From: Porphyra umbilicalis
Lineage: Eukaryota > Rhodophyta > Bangiophyceae > Bangiales > Bangiaceae
Assembly (NCBI GenBank): GCA_002049455.2
Contig: KV918796.1
Span: 124,001 to 188,000, forward strand
Direction of reading: 5' to 3'
Length of the DNA: 64,000 bases
The notes under the pieces were generated by a model that ran no database searches, was not told the origin of the DNA, and saw only the letters and a list, made by a program, of their open reading frames with translations. Position numbers and translations under genes: made by a program. This document shows, in pieces, positions 1-11,339 of the stretch; position 1 is the first letter of the stretch; each line of letters opens with the position of its first letter.

Positions 1-42
1 GGAGCCCGAGGCTGACCCTGAGTCCACGTTGACCACCACGGC

Positions 43-260
43 GGCCAGGACATGGCCAGCTCCGACACCGATCCCGCCTCATCATCGACTTCACGATACC
101 AAGACGGCCAGAACATGGCCGGCTCCGACATCATCCAAGACGTCCAGAACATGGCCGGCTCCAATTCCAGCCCCCACCCGTCTTACCCTGCACAACATCA
201 CGGCGGCCAGAGCGCGGCAGCACAAGCACATAATCTCGGCGGCCAGAGCGTGGCCGGCAC
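43..260 (+). repeat. Degenerate short direct repeats (GGCCAGAACATGGCC-type)
   Basis: A motif close to GGCCAGAACATGGCCGGCTCC recurs near 43, 106 and 142, and weaker forms (GGCCAGAGCG...) lie near 202 and 240. In the reading frame of the adjacent Myb-like protein it encodes a repeated Gln-Asn-Met-Ala-Gly-Ser peptide. It could be a low-complexity N-terminal tail of that protein. Confidence 0.5.
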
Positions 261-2142
261 TACAAGCGGAACCCCCCCCGCTGCCCCTCTTGGCGCTCCC
301 TTGCACGAAGGGGCGCGTGAGGCAGACGATGAGATCCTCCATGTGCGCCCAAGTCCACCACCCTAAGGCCCAAGCCCCGCACCCCAAGGCCCTGATTTCG
401 TGCTGGCCACCATTGTTGGCAGTCCTCGTGAAGTGCGGGGCGTCTCCTGGGCTCTTGACGAGCGCGAGGTCGTCTGCTCCGTGTATGTGAATGCCACGCT
501 CCACGCGGGTGTCGGCATTGACCAGCGCCTCGACACCTTCAAGGAGGACTACAGCGGCCGCTTCCGCGCGCGGCTGCCAAATGATATGCCGCGGGTAGAG
601 CGCCGCCGCTCCCACTCCACGTCAGCAATCCAGAAGGAGCTCAGCTACAACATCTTCCCGACGGTCGACCGCTTCAAGAACTGCTACGTGGCGGTGTTGA
701 GGCACCAGCTGACCGGCAACCCATAGCCGGAAGATGTCTTCAATGCCGCCCTGGCCAAGTACCATGGCCTGAGCCCCTACGAGGGCTTCAAACCGGAAGT
801 TGTGGCCAAGCTAGACGACCAGCCGCTGCGCCTAAGGAACGTGCTGAAGAAGCTGGATAGCTTTAGTGGCGGTGCCACTATGGAGGCGCTGGCGGCTCCA
901 CGTCGTTTGGCTCCCGATTCCGCAGAGGAGGAAGATGAGGAGGAGGACCTGTTCAACGAGCCCACAAGCTCAACCTACGAGCGCGCCTGGAAGCAGCGCC
1001 GGCAGCGTGGCACTCAAGAGCGGCCTATTGGTACCAAGGCCGCCAAGGCCTCTTCATGCATCGAGGCGGCACTGCAGCGCGAGTCGGTCGCGCACATGAC
1101 GGCTCTTAACTCCATCGCCGAGTCGGCAGCTGATCTCGTTACTGTGGCGTTTTGGTCGTCGCCTACGGCTGCCAACACTGAAGACGGTCGCGCTTGGTGG
1201 GCGCGCGAGGCAAGCCGCCGCCGGCAGCACGAACCTGATGGCCATCCCGCGGCCAGCATGAACGCTCCAGATGAGGCCAAGGAAGCAGAGATGCAGCAGG
1301 CGATTGACGCAACAGCTGCTGCGGCTACTGTTAGCGGCCGGGGACGCGGAGGTCGTCGTGGATGTGGAGTTGGGCGCGGAGCTGGACGCGGTGGACGCGG
1401 TGGCCGCGGCTGCGGTGGCGCTCGCTAGCGCGGTGCCCGTGCCAGCGTTCGCAGAGGAGCTCCCGGCCAACGTGAGCGCCGAGTTTTGCCCTTAGTGTCT
1501 GACGATGAGGAGGAGGCCAGGTCTATCACGGAGACGGACTCGGATGCAGGGTCGCCCGCACCTGGACTCGCCCCGAGCAACGTGCCCAGCGAAGACTTTG
1601 AGGAGTACACTGTGGTACCGCCGCCACCACCGCCGACGACGATGCCAGCACCATCGGCGTCTATCGAGGACGCCGCAAGCGCTGCTGCGGCATTGGTCCT
1701 GGCAACGTCAACACTGCGCAGCAGCAGCGATTCTGATGCCGACAACGGGGGAGATGACGTTGACGGTGACAAGGGCGATAGCTCTTCGGGTGCGGCGCGT
1801 GGCAGCCGCGCCCGTCGCGGCCGCGCAGGCGTCTCTGGCTCCCGGACCCCCCTGCCACCAACCCTACGCGCGGCCTCCTCCACTCGAGGCCGTTCGAGGC
1901 ATGCCGCCAAGAAGCAGCTGTTCTTGGACAAAGCGCGCACCACCGGCATGAGCATCGACGAAAGCATCGTCAACGGCATGGACTGGGGCTCATCGAGCGA
2001 TGGAGACAAAGACGACAATGACAACGGCGAGGAGTAGTCCTTGGCCTTCATCGACGAGGCCAAGACCAAAGTGGGTACCAAGTGTTTGCTGTGGACGAAG
2101 TGGCGCAACCAGTATGCATTTGTCTGCTTTGTTTTTTTCTAG
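52..2142 (+). pseudogene. Myb/SANT-like, NAM-associated-type transposon accessory protein (broken)
   Basis: One frame stays open except for stops at 364 (TAA), 724, 1426, 2035 and 2140 (TAG). I see no frameshift over 2.1 kb. The stretch at about 430-870 has the pattern of the NAM-associated/Myb-like proteins carried by PIF/Harbinger elements: a Trp-Ala-Leu-Asp-Glu-Arg-Glu start, a basic middle (RVERRRSHSTSAIQKEL), then FPTVDRFKNCYVAVLRHQLTG, then PEDVFNAALAKYHG. The stop at 724 falls inside this domain. C-terminal to it are an acidic stretch, an RGRGG-rich stretch and Ser/Asp-rich tails. Such proteins bind element DNA and help the DDE transposase. The intact transposase lies 1.5 kb downstream on the opposite strand, so they may belong to one element. 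The fold is inferred from motif order only; the family could be another trihelix type. Confidence 0.5.
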
Positions 2143-2379
2143 TATGTTTTGCTCGTGCCGCGCTTTCTCTGGCCTACATTGACTGCCAACTCTGCAGCTA
2201 CTCGTGGTGCCGTGCTACTCCATTTCACGGTTGTGCTGTAGAGCGCATGCCATGTACGCACAGTAGGGATAAGCCTTTTATTTTCCATACCTTGCCGTGT
2301 TCTGTCGGACACTTCAATGTCCTTGCCTGCTCCCAGATTTTTTAAGATAATTGTCTGCATCCACATTGGCTAGATTAGC

Positions 2380-2824
2380 GCTGACCTCCAAAAAATGGCG
2401 GTTGCAGAGAGAAGGGAGGCAGAGCCGACGACACAGCATAGAAATGATGTAGGATTGGCTGTTCGACAAGCCACGCTCAAACTATTGGCTGGGAGTTGCC
2501 GCCAGTAATCTTGCAAGCCAATCAACGTGTCTTGCAGGAGTCACGCAGAGACATTGCAAGCAACAACGAGATTTCCTGAGATTTTTGAGCCGCTCGCTTG
2601 GGCCTGAAGAGGGCATGGAGAGGGTTCTGAGACAGACCTGTGATTTCTCATGAAATCAACAAACTTTTTCAGACTTTTTGAGATCCTGATGTGCGTTTCC
2701 AGTGCGCAGAACTGCATGAGGAGGCTGTGTAAGTGACTCACATGATTCCTAGTCTTTCCATTGGTTCACGTACGCTGTTGAATGATTGCAACCACTCTGC
2801 AACTGCCATTTTTCGGAGGTCAGC
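2380..2824. mobile_element. MITE-like element, copy 1, 445 bp with 30-bp inverted termini
   Basis: The ends are inverted repeats: GCTGACCTCCAAAAAATGGC at the left is mirrored by GCCATTTTTCGGAGGTCAGC at the right, and pairing extends to about 30 bp (through GTTGCAGAG). The interior has no coding. The whole unit recurs in inverted orientation at 38507-38952 with the same length and clear similarity throughout. This is the signature of a non-autonomous DNA transposon. A clean target-site duplication is not evident. The intact Harbinger transposase 0.8 kb away is a possible but unproven source of mobility. Confidence 0.8.
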
Positions 2825-2850
2825 AATACACAGCCTTTCTCTCAAAACTT

Positions 2851-2943
2851 CCGCACTCCAACTTTTGCAAAATAGTTCCAAATCGGCCTCTACGACCCCG
2901 CAGAGGCCAATTTGGAACTCTTTTGCAACAGTTGGAGTGCGGG
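2851..2943. repeat. Long hairpin (foldback), about 40-bp arms
   Basis: CCGCACTCCAAC...TTTTGCAAAA at the left pairs with TTTTGCAACAGTTGGAGTGCGG at the right, with the inner GTTCCAAAT/ATTTGGAAC and GGCCTCT/AGAGGCC also paired. The loop is about 10 nt around CGACCCCG. The imperfect stem directly follows the 445-bp MITE. It may be a small foldback MITE or part of a larger decayed one. Confidence 0.75.
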
Positions 2944-3605
2944 AATTTTGGGAGAACGGATTTAAAAATCTTTTGCAATGCGGGATTTTTTGGGAAAGCG
3001 GCTGTATCAGAGGAGAACGGCTATATTAGAGGTACTGTGGACACAGACATGGGATCCTTCCCCACGCCAACATCTTCTTGCAGGGGTGGCGCGCGGTCGC
3101 CTGATGTTTCTACTCGGCAAACCGTCACACACACGCCCCTTCCCTCTTGCCCAAACTCGCTGGCACGCATGGCTTTACCGTGGTAGCTGTGGCTGTGTGA
3201 CCGCCGCGTGCCTTGGTGGTGCGTACCTCGCGGCAGAGCTGCGACGCGTACCGGCCTTTCCGGCCGTGGCGCCACATGCCGGCCGCGGCGCCCGCCGGCC
3301 GCGGCGCCAGCCACAGCACGAGGAAGTGCACCGCGGTGCCGTAGCGGCGCTCGACTAGGCGCGGTCCGCTCTTCGCCACCGCGGCGGGACCATTGCTGGC
3401 GCGCAAGCCGCAGCATCAGGAAGACGAAAGGTGGTGCAGCGTGCAAGCCGCAGCAAGATGAAGATAACAATGTGATCAAGAAAGAAAAAAACCGTCCAGC
3501 GGGAAATGAAAACCTTCGTGTGACAGCGAGACGTTGTCATTGACACACACAACGCTGAAGTCCTGAGTCAGCGGCCCGCGGCAAGCGCGCATAAGGTGCG
3601 AGCAT
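2944..3605. other. Non-coding spacer
   Basis: No supportable gene. A GC-rich patch near 3255-3315 contains repeated GGCCGCGGCGCC boxes. The rest, next to the 3' end of the transposase gene, shows nothing I recognise. Confidence 0.4.
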
Positions 3606-5000
3606 TCAGCCGCGCTCGGCCCAAACGTGCTCCGCCAAGTCCGAGAGCAGCGAGAGGTGACTGCTGGTGCTCTTGGCCTCGTTCTCGGCCATGTTCATGT
3701 ACCGTGCGGAACCCACGATGGGGCCTTGAGCGTCGGCTACATTGGTGAGGTCATAATCAGACTGCGCCACTCCCCATACGCAGTCATGTCGAGGCCCAGC
3801 ATCCTTGGTGAAGCTCGCCATCCGCCCGCCGTCGCTATCTGGTCGTTCTTCTCCTTCTGATGCTGCCATTCGCACTTGTGAAACAAAGCCGTGGCGCTTT
3901 TGCTCGACGGCCATGTTGCGCAAGATGGCGACTGCCTCGGCCGTCTTGATGAAGCGCAGCACGGACATGTACCGCGCCGGGTACTTGGTGATGCACCACC
4001 GCGACCACCACACAGCGTAAAGACGCTCGGCATCCTTTCGCACAGCCTCTTGCAGGCGATTGTACACCACTAGTCGGGGAGTATCAGGCTTCGGGTGAGG
4101 CAGAGCAAACAGGGCATATCGCAAGTACCCAGCATCGGCCGCGGAGTGCAGAAAGCGACGAGAGCGGCCGTTCAGTGTGTAGCTGTACGTCCTTGGCGGC
4201 CAGACCCCCGCGTTTACGCCCAGCATCAACGGAGAGCAGGCCAACACATTCTTGTCCTTGTAAGCCCCTGGACACCCAACAAACAAATTCCAGATGTAGA
4301 GGTCCTCATCGCAGACGGTCTCAATAACAATGGAGCGCTTACCTTTGCGGTCCAGGTACTGCCCGCCAAGGGCCTTAGGGCACTTGGCCCACTGCCAATG
4401 TGTGCAGTCGATGGAACCGATGCACCCCGGCATACCGCGGGCCGCGTTACGCGTCAGGATGTGCTCGAGCTCTTCGTCCGTTGGAGGTTTCAGGTACGTC
4501 GGCTCCCACTTGTTGATGATGAACACCGTCAGGCGCTGCGCGGCCTCTCCAATGGTCGAGCGCGACCGGCGGCCATACTCGTCTGAGCGATCAAATGGCT
4601 CGCCGTCGGCAAGAACCCGCAAGGCAGCCGCCACCTTCTGGATCGCGTGGGACTGTCGGTGACCGGTAGCGTTAACGGTGCGCCTCCAGTAGGGCTGGTT
4701 GTAGATGGCGCGGAACAGCCGGTTAAAGACAGTTCTCGGCATCCGGAAGCGCTCCTCGAAAGCATCCTCACCGTAAACAGGGGGCTCCCCGTCGACGCCA
4801 AAATAGTCACGTAGAATGAATTTCGCGCCCGTGTCAAAGTCACGCCGCCCATTGGGTCGGCGCCCGCGCCGAGAGCCTCCCACACGCTTGCGCACACGAC
4901 CCTCAAGGTTGACAAGCAGCGCACGGCGTACTCCAAAGCGTACCCGGGCGCCCAAAACGGCGGCTAGCTCGAGCTCGTCACCACCCGCCTCGTCCTCCAT
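3606..5000 (-). CDS. PIF/Harbinger-type DDE transposase (plant-transposon-protein family)
   Basis: An open frame of 464 codons from ATG at 5000 (MEDEAGGDELELAAV). An upstream extension to 5168 is open, but it lies in tandem repeat and lacks a better start. The core matches the plant transposon protein family in order: a helix-turn-helix-like start (RMPRTVFNRLFRAIYNQPYW), then GCIGSIDCTHWQWAKCP, YLDRKGKRSIVIETVCDEDL, YIWNLFVGCPGAYKDKNVL, DAGYLRYALFALP, and NRLQEAVRKDAERLYAVWW. The catalytic triad can be read as D in IDCTHW, D in DAGY and E in KDAERLY, so all three residues are present. Length is normal for the family and no stop or frameshift is seen. It would cut and paste its own element, normally at a 3-bp site. 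It is convergent with the broken Myb-like gene at 52-2142, the usual second Harbinger protein. It is one of the few intact transposon genes here. Confidence 0.88.
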   Translation of the reverse strand: MEDEAGGDELELAAVLGARVRFGVRRALLVNLEGRVRKRVGGSRRGRRPNGRRDFDTGAKFILRDYFGVDGEPPVYGEDAFEERFRMPRTVFNRLFRAIYNQPYWRRTVNATGHRQSHAIQKVAAALRVLADGEPFDRSDEYGRRSRSTIGEAAQRLTVFIINKWEPTYLKPPTDEELEHILTRNAARGMPGCIGSIDCTHWQWAKCPKALGGQYLDRKGKRSIVIETVCDEDLYIWNLFVGCPGAYKDKNVLACSPLMLGVNAGVWPPRTYSYTLNGRSRRFLHSAADAGYLRYALFALPHPKPDTPRLVVYNRLQEAVRKDAERLYAVWWSRWCITKYPARYMSVLRFIKTAEAVAILRNMAVEQKRHGFVSQVRMAASEGEERPDSDGGRMASFTKDAGPRHDCVWGVAQSDYDLTNVADAQGPIVGSARYMNMAENEAKSTSSHLSLLSDLAEHVWAERG

Positions 5001-5035
5001 TGCTTTCCGGCCGCGCGATGCCCGGACACGGCCGG

Positions 5036-5400
5036 CCGCGATGAAGATGGGTCGATCGACGGCGGCACTCGTCGTTGGGTGCCACGTCGGTGGCTTGGCG
5101 GTGATGCGCGGCGGCGAGCGACACGCGGCCGGCCAGAAAAAAGTAGCCGCGAAGAAGATGGGCCCCACGACGGTCGCGCACAGCGGTGGGTGCCGCGGCG
5201 GTGGGCGCCACGTCGGTCGCTGGGCGGTGGTGAGCGGCGGCGTGCGTCACGCGGCCGGCCATAAAAAAGTAGCCGCGAAGAAGATGGGCTCCACGACGGT
5301 CGCGCACAGCGGTGGGCTCCACGTCGGTGGGCGCCACGTCGGTGGGCGCCACGTCGGTGGATGGTCGGTGGTGCGCGGCGGCGTGCATCACGCGGCCATG
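5036..5400. repeat. Tandem repeats upstream of the Harbinger transposase
   Basis: Roughly three units of about 110-130 bp share GCGGCCGGCCA(G/T)AAAAAAGTAGC and AAGATGGGC boxes. Inside them a 15-16 bp subrepeat close to GGGCGCCACGTCGGTG occurs near 5079, 5203, 5313, 5328 and 5344. The block sits immediately 5' of the transposase start, so it may hold its promoter or subterminal transposase-binding sites. That role is inferred. Confidence 0.75.
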
Positions 5401-7060
5401 CCGTGCGAGAGGCTTATAAATGGTTGCCCGACGCTGCCGCAGGTCGCCGTGGCAGCGCCACCGGGGCCCTTCATTTTACTACACTGATTGGGCTGTTGCC
5501 AATGTTGGGGTGCGGTCAGCACGCCCCCCGCCGCTAGCCTCTAATAAAGAATACCATTCGGCTGATGGCTGTGCGGGCAACAGCACGGTGCCTGTCAGGC
5601 GCACATGATGTGTGGCAGGGGTCTCTCGATGCATCTCTCGAAGTCCAGCAGGACGGCACAATCCAGCCATGCGACGGCGGACGACTGGCTGTCGTCACTT
5701 CCTAAGGAGCGCTCACAGCCAATCGTTAACCCAAGTGAGTTAAAGACTGGCCACGAAGGCCCCGTTCATTGCAGCCCAATACTCCATGTTGAAAAATGAC
5801 ATAGAATGTTCCACAACGTTCGAAGGCCGTATCCGGCTTCGACCCTTCCTCAGGTGACTGTACGGAATAGCTGGCCAAAGTAAATGAGATTTTCAGCATT
5901 CTTTGATTATTTCTTGTGGCTTTGTCATGTTTCTCATCATTTTCTGCGTTCAATATTGCATCAATTTCATCTCTTTTCCTCAGGGACGCAACCAACGATG
6001 TGTACTGATGTTCATATTTTCCTGTGGCCATCGACGCCACCTGTGCCAGGCCGCCACTGCCCACTTGACGATGATGTGCAGGGGGGAGAGGGCGACGTTT
6101 TGCTTTCGACCACCATCTTCTCCACCACGCCCATCATCGGCAAATCGGTTAGTAAGATCCTTGGTGTGCAAGCAAACTGAGCAATGACGTGCCATGCAAA
6201 GCCCCAGAGGGGCCACCTCATAGATGTTACATAAACTACGTACTTGATATCGTTGCGGCCTTCAAGTGTCAACGTCGGTCGGGGGGGAGAAGCTGCTGAT
6301 GGCTGCGATGCTGGCGGCGGTGACGGCGCAGCCGCCAGCGCGCGCCGAAGAGGCGGCGCAGCATCTGGTGGCGGCAGTGCGGGCGGCGGTGGCCGCGCCG
6401 CCGTCGTGGTCATACACAATGTCATGACGCAAACAAGTACAACACCAATATGTTGTGGCCCCCACCTGTCTTACTAATTGGGAGACGAGGTCTTACCGGA
6501 AAATCTACTAGTGGGCCTAATGAAAACGAACTACAACACGAAGACAACCCTGGAAACACTTTGAACCAATGATGCGGAGCATGCTCTAGCAGAGCGATGA
6601 GCTCCCCGTTGCGCTGATAAAAGTTGAAGAACAATACGGCAATCATGTCGACGTTCTTTTCCCCTCCTCCAGGTTAGCGCAAAAAATCTTACGCCTGCCC
6701 ACGTGCGCACGCAAACTTTGGAAGATGTTCGTTTCGTTCCTTGCCCCAATTGGCCGGAAAGACCGCTCGACAGCTGCTTTTAAAGTATTTGGCCGGATGT
6801 GGAGTAGCCCTCCTTCTTTTCATCACCGCCGCAATCAAAGTCGAAACCATGTGTGCGCATGGTACGAGGGCCGCCACACGTTGCGACGATCGCGGTCGTC
6901 AAATGGCTTTCTCAGCGACGTGACAGCGCTCGGATTGACGTGAAATGCTTGACGCAGTCGCGAACGGGCCGACGGACGCCCCAAATCGGCCGTTTTTGCG
7001 GCAACTTGGCCTGCGGGGTCGTATCTCGAAAAAAAAACGACCCACGATGACACATGGGCT
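5401..7060. other. Non-coding, lower-GC stretch
   Basis: No credible gene. Short reading frames occur on both strands without recognisable motifs. A GC-rich island at about 6275-6415 (Gly/Ala-codon rich) is flanked by AT-richer DNA. No repeat pair within the window was found for this stretch. Confidence 0.4.
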
Positions 7061-7240
7061 ACAAGAGATCGTGGGCGGGGCTACAAGAGATCGTGGGGGC
7101 TCTCTGGGGGGGTGTGGGGGGGGGGGGGGGAATTCGAGGGATTAGGGGGGTGCTGGGGGGGTGCTGGGGGGGGGGTTGGGGGGGTTTGGGGGGGGTTTTT
7201 GGGGGGGTCGGGGGGAGCTGAGCGGCGTGCCAGGGGGGCT
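7061..7240 (+). repeat. G-rich tract with long G runs
   Basis: A short duplication (CTACAAGAGATCGTGGG at about 7062 and 7081) leads into runs of 7-14 G separated by T, TG or CT until about 7215. It has obvious G-quadruplex potential on the + strand. The reading frames through it are by-products of composition. Confidence 0.85.
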
Positions 7241-8413
7241 CGGGGGCGCAAACTGGCATTGTGGGCGGGTCATCAATTTCGACGCACACTGGCCTGACAC
7301 GTGCAGAGGAGCTGACGTGGCCGATACCATCGCCCCACCAGTGCTGTGTCAGTGCCGCACCGCACCCCACTCCTCGGCTACCGCGGCCGTCCCTGCCCTT
7401 CTCCCCACTGACAGCCCGTCGCCACTACAAGTGTTTCTCGGTTTGTGTGTTTTCCTGCCTGGCCGCCCACCCGGCCGCTGCCGACGTGTCATCTGCCAAG
7501 GAGGTCCTGCTGGACAAGAAGAGACGCGCGAAGATAGAATTCCCGTATTGTTTCCAGCTGGTCAGAAACAACAGAGTACAGTATGGGAGACCGGCCGCAG
7601 TGCTGTTTCCAATAAGAAGCAATGGGAATCGCTACAGGCAGGAACAGAAGGCACATTCGGTATGCACAAGATGGGGCAGTGCCAGAAAAACGCACGTGAT
7701 CCATTGGACTGGCCAGTGCTGGCACGATTTGGACGTACAATCCGGGACACTCCAACAATGAGCTCCTAGTTTATTCTCGCTGGCACGCGCTCAGCGGTGG
7801 TCCGGTCCACCGGAGCATTCCACAGCAGGTGGCCAAATACATCCCCCATGGCTGGCTACCGCCGCAACAGCGGGCACGACAACGGTGACCTCATGCTACT
7901 TCCACTTACGTGTGTACCCCACCTAGGTCCTTCCCCCATTGTGCGAACGTACGAGCTATCACTTGCTCGTATACGAGGATCGGGAGGGGGGAGCTGTGAG
8001 ACCATGGCCGCGTGCGGGCAGTGAACCTCGTCTCGGATTGACGGGGCCCATGGGAAGATCCTGCGCCAGAGGTTGTAGCTGATCGGCCTAAAAGCGACCA
8101 TCAACAGACAATCAGATACTGTCTAGATGACAGATTTCACTGGACGTATGTTTCTGAAGTCTCGTGGCACGGTCACTGCCTTGGGAACCGTGTCGGTCAG
8201 GCTTCAAGCGTTCTGAAGCCTCTCAATGGTAGTTGCATGCAAGGAGCTGCGGTTGTGTCGTGCTGTACTCAGGCTGCACATCGTCTCGACGTTGAATCGA
8301 AAACTTTTGACCACTGGACCTGATTAGAGTATTCTACATGATTCACTCAGACCAACTTCGTTTCAAGCTCACATCGGTCGCGGGGCACGCGTGAAGGGCA
8401 GGTAGGGTGTCGT
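7241..8413. other. Non-coding or uncertain stretch
   Basis: A frame across 7480-7760 (+) encodes a mixed-composition peptide (SAKEVLLDKKRRAKIEFPYC region) that could be an exon. It has no identifiable domain, start or splice context, so no gene is called. The rest shows nothing. Confidence 0.3.
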
Positions 8414-10144
8414 ATGAGCATGAAGGAGCCCTTGTGGTACTATTCTGAGCACACCGACGTGACCAGGGATTGTCCTCCATCCTACTTGAGCTCTTCGGTT
8501 GATTGTGACGTGGTGTTCTTTTTGGGTCGGACGTCTGCTAAAACGCGGAGGATGCCATGGACATGCCGAGTGGGCAAGGGCAACACGTCTTGGGACAGTA
8601 GGGTGTCAAAAACAAAAGTCGTGTGGCCCTTGACTTCATCATTTCCTTTGGGTAAAGTGACGTCCCTGGTCACGCCTATACAGTCGGAATGGACTGAAAC
8701 TCACACCAACATGCTCTTTTGCACCGATATGTATCCAGCAACAGTGCTTTTCCGCACATGCGAGCATTGCGTGAGAACCGCTGCCGCGGCGTGGCTGCGG
8801 TGCCCGCTGCTGATGCCATCACAGCCGCCCATCGTCCTGCCGGCAACTACGGCCGACGTCGGTGCGACGACGGCGGCGCGGGAACATGCGCCTCTGCACG
8901 CGGCGTCGGTGGCCGCGATGCCGCGAGCGGTCCGGCCACCACCGCTGCTGTCAGCACCACGGCACCGGTGTGGGCGGATGCGTGGGAGGCTTCAGGGCAC
9001 GTACCTTTCCCTGCCGCCCCCTCACCGGCCCCAGCACTGCGCGGGAACACAGCACCTCAGCGGGGGTTTCGCGAAGCGGCGGCGACCGCCCCTGGGTCAC
9101 CCTGCCCGGCTTCCGCCTGCTGGGCGGCCACCCCAAGAAGTGGGCCAGGCATGTTTAATCCGTGCTTGGCACCACGATGGGGGCGGCGGCGGTGCAGCAA
9201 TCCCCGTAGACTGAGCCGCCGCCACTGCCGCCGATGGTGACGAGGCTTATCCTCACCCGTTTACAGACGCGGAAAAAGCCGCCGCTGCTGCACCAGCGCC
9301 CGCGAGCTCCAGCACGGAGGCATCGGCGGCGTGGCGGTCCCCGGATTCGGTGGAGGCGGGTTTCGCCGCGGCGCCCGCAACGGGGGCGACGATCATGCCG
9401 CCACCCGCTGGGGTCACCAGCGGGCGCGGTGCTAGCGACGCTGCGCCGTCCAGCCCCGTTACTGCCTGCCGGTCATCTCCCCTCTGCGGCATGGCGCAGC
9501 GCGCGGCGCGGTGGTCGGTGGCTGGGGAGGTAGCGGCAGCGGCCGCCGCGATCTCCGCCGCCGCCTACGGCGACCGCGTGGCGGCCCTTGCTGGTGGGGG
9601 GGGGGGTACCGCGGCGTGACACGCATAGGCTGCATCACTTCACTCCGCCATCGCGGCGCCGCGCACCACTGGCCGCGGCGCCCTGTGCCAGTGGCCATCG
9701 GGTGCTGGCGGGGGGGGTGCCGACGCTACGTCTCTCCCCCCCGCCGCGACCGATGGGGCGGCCCCCCCCGGCACCGCCCCGCGTGACGCGGCTTGGCAGC
9801 CGGCAGCGGCGGTGGTGGCGGCGGCGGCGGCGGAGGCGCTCCCCGCCCGCTCGGCTGTCGACACGGCCGCCGACGGCGCCACGTCCCCGTGCCTTTCGGC
9901 CGCGGCGCGCGCAGCCGCGGCCACCACGACGGCCGCCTGGGCTGCCGGCGGGGCGGCGCCAGCGGCGCGGTCACTTATGGGCATGCCGGCAGCGGTAGAC
10001 CGGCAGCCGGCACCCAGTATCGGCGCCGCCGTTCGCTGCCCCCCGCCCCGCCACATGGCATGTGTGACCGTTTTATCGCGTGAATGCGAGGTCTCCCCGA
10101 GCAATGAGGAGGCTACAATGGCTTCAAATCGGGTGATAAATTGA
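8414..10144 (+). other. Ala/Pro/Gly-rich coding-like tract, broken
   Basis: From 8414 a + frame is open to a TGA at 9212. The same frame continues to 9619 with protein-like composition (FTDAEKAAAAAAPAPA region). A different frame is open from 9812 to 10144. Frame changes fall at homopolymers (a run of about 9 G near 9597, G runs near 9711, C runs near 9738 and 9763), as expected for either indels or sequencing slips. No domain is recognised, and both strands are open because of the composition. It may be a low-complexity host gene or only GC-rich DNA. Confidence 0.25.
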
Positions 10145-10245
10145 ACATGAGCAGCACAAGGTGCGGAAAGTGGCCACATCGCAATGGCGTCAGGAGGGGG
10201 GTTTGGATCTAAATCGTTTGCAACTCTACCCCCTCTCAGGCGTTG

Positions 10246-10307
10246 GAAACGGCCCCCACGATCGATTCTAGAGGTTTAATCTCTAGAATAGAACGTGGGT
10301 CCGTTTC
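10246..10307. repeat. Imperfect hairpin, about 28-bp arms
   Basis: GAAACGG-CCCCACG-TCTAGAG on the left pairs with CTCTAGA-CGTGGG-CCGTTTC on the right around a GTTTAAT loop. It is a small foldback of unknown role, 230 bp upstream of a MITE. Confidence 0.65.
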
Positions 10308-10538
10308 TCTTGAAATCCTACACGCGGCCGGCGTTCGCGAACGCGTCCGTACCCCGCGCAGATTATCCGGTTGGACTTATCTAACTCTTCTGAATCATTT
10401 TAGGCCTCTATCATATGTGGAGAGAATTTTGGGAATGACGTTACTGGTTGTCCGCAGGACTCAGATTTTCCACATAGAAGGCCACGTGGAACACGTGGAG
10501 CCATGTTTTGTGGATGTGGATGACTGTTGGAAGTGCTC

Positions 10539-10675
10539 GTGTTGTGCTTCTCACAATAACTGGACCTCGGTGCATCAGCTTCCGTTGCAAAGTCACTGTT
10601 TCATTGGCTCAGGGGGCGGTTCATGATGCTGAAGCGGATGTTGCGGATCCAGTTTTTGTGAGAAGCACAATACAC
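10539..10675. mobile_element. 137-bp MITE, copy 1
   Basis: GTGTTGTGCTTCTCACAA at the left end is the inverse of TTGTGAGAAGCACAATACAC at the right end. The inverted ends run about 30 bp (through CTGGA(C/T)CC). The interior is unique sequence with no coding. A second unit of exactly 137 bp lies in the same orientation at 18518-18654 and is almost identical over its right 115 bp. This is a very short DNA-transposon derivative. Target-site duplications are not convincing. Confidence 0.82.
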
Positions 10676-11339
10676 GCTGCCATCTGGTCCAAGAAGGAGG
10701 AGAGCGTACGGCATGACTGGGACGAACTCGACCAAAACACCACTTTTTCAGAGAGAGTCGTTCCTGGTGCTTTGAAGGGTCCTGGGAACGGAAACGTAGG
10801 TCGCTAGGTGTACAAACGCCTCCTTCCTACTTTTCTCGCCCCTCCAAGTTCACAGCCGCCAGATGAGCCGCTACCTCCCCACGGTGCCCCGTCTGCGTGC
10901 TGGCCAAGTATCTGTGTGCGTTGGCTTTGTTACATCTCATACACTCGATAGAGCCTAAATTTCCACACCAGGACGGTCGTAGGATAACCACGGCGCATTG
11001 TGACCTTTCAGCCAACCCAGCCACCCCAAAATCGTGCGTATGAGTCGCCTGCGGAGGCGGCATACTGCCACTGCACTCTAGGCCCTCCCTGAAAGACCCG
11101 TGAGCTCCCCGCCCACACGTAGCCGTCGCCCATGACAATTTATGGGCGAATGTACAACAAACATACTACACCGACGCCGGCCGCTACCGCAGCCGGCTGC
11201 TCCCACCCAATAACCACCACCAGCTGCCCCACCCACACCCGACGGCCGCGGACCGCTCATCCCAACACCCGCCACCCGCCACCCGCCACCGACGGCCCGC
11301 CCTGCCGCCGAGGGGTCGCCGCCACCGACCGCCGGCGGG
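10676..11339. other. Non-coding spacer
   Basis: No supported gene or repeat. From about 11255 the sequence grades into the G-rich minisatellite (CCACCCGCCACCC-type boxes). Confidence 0.4.
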
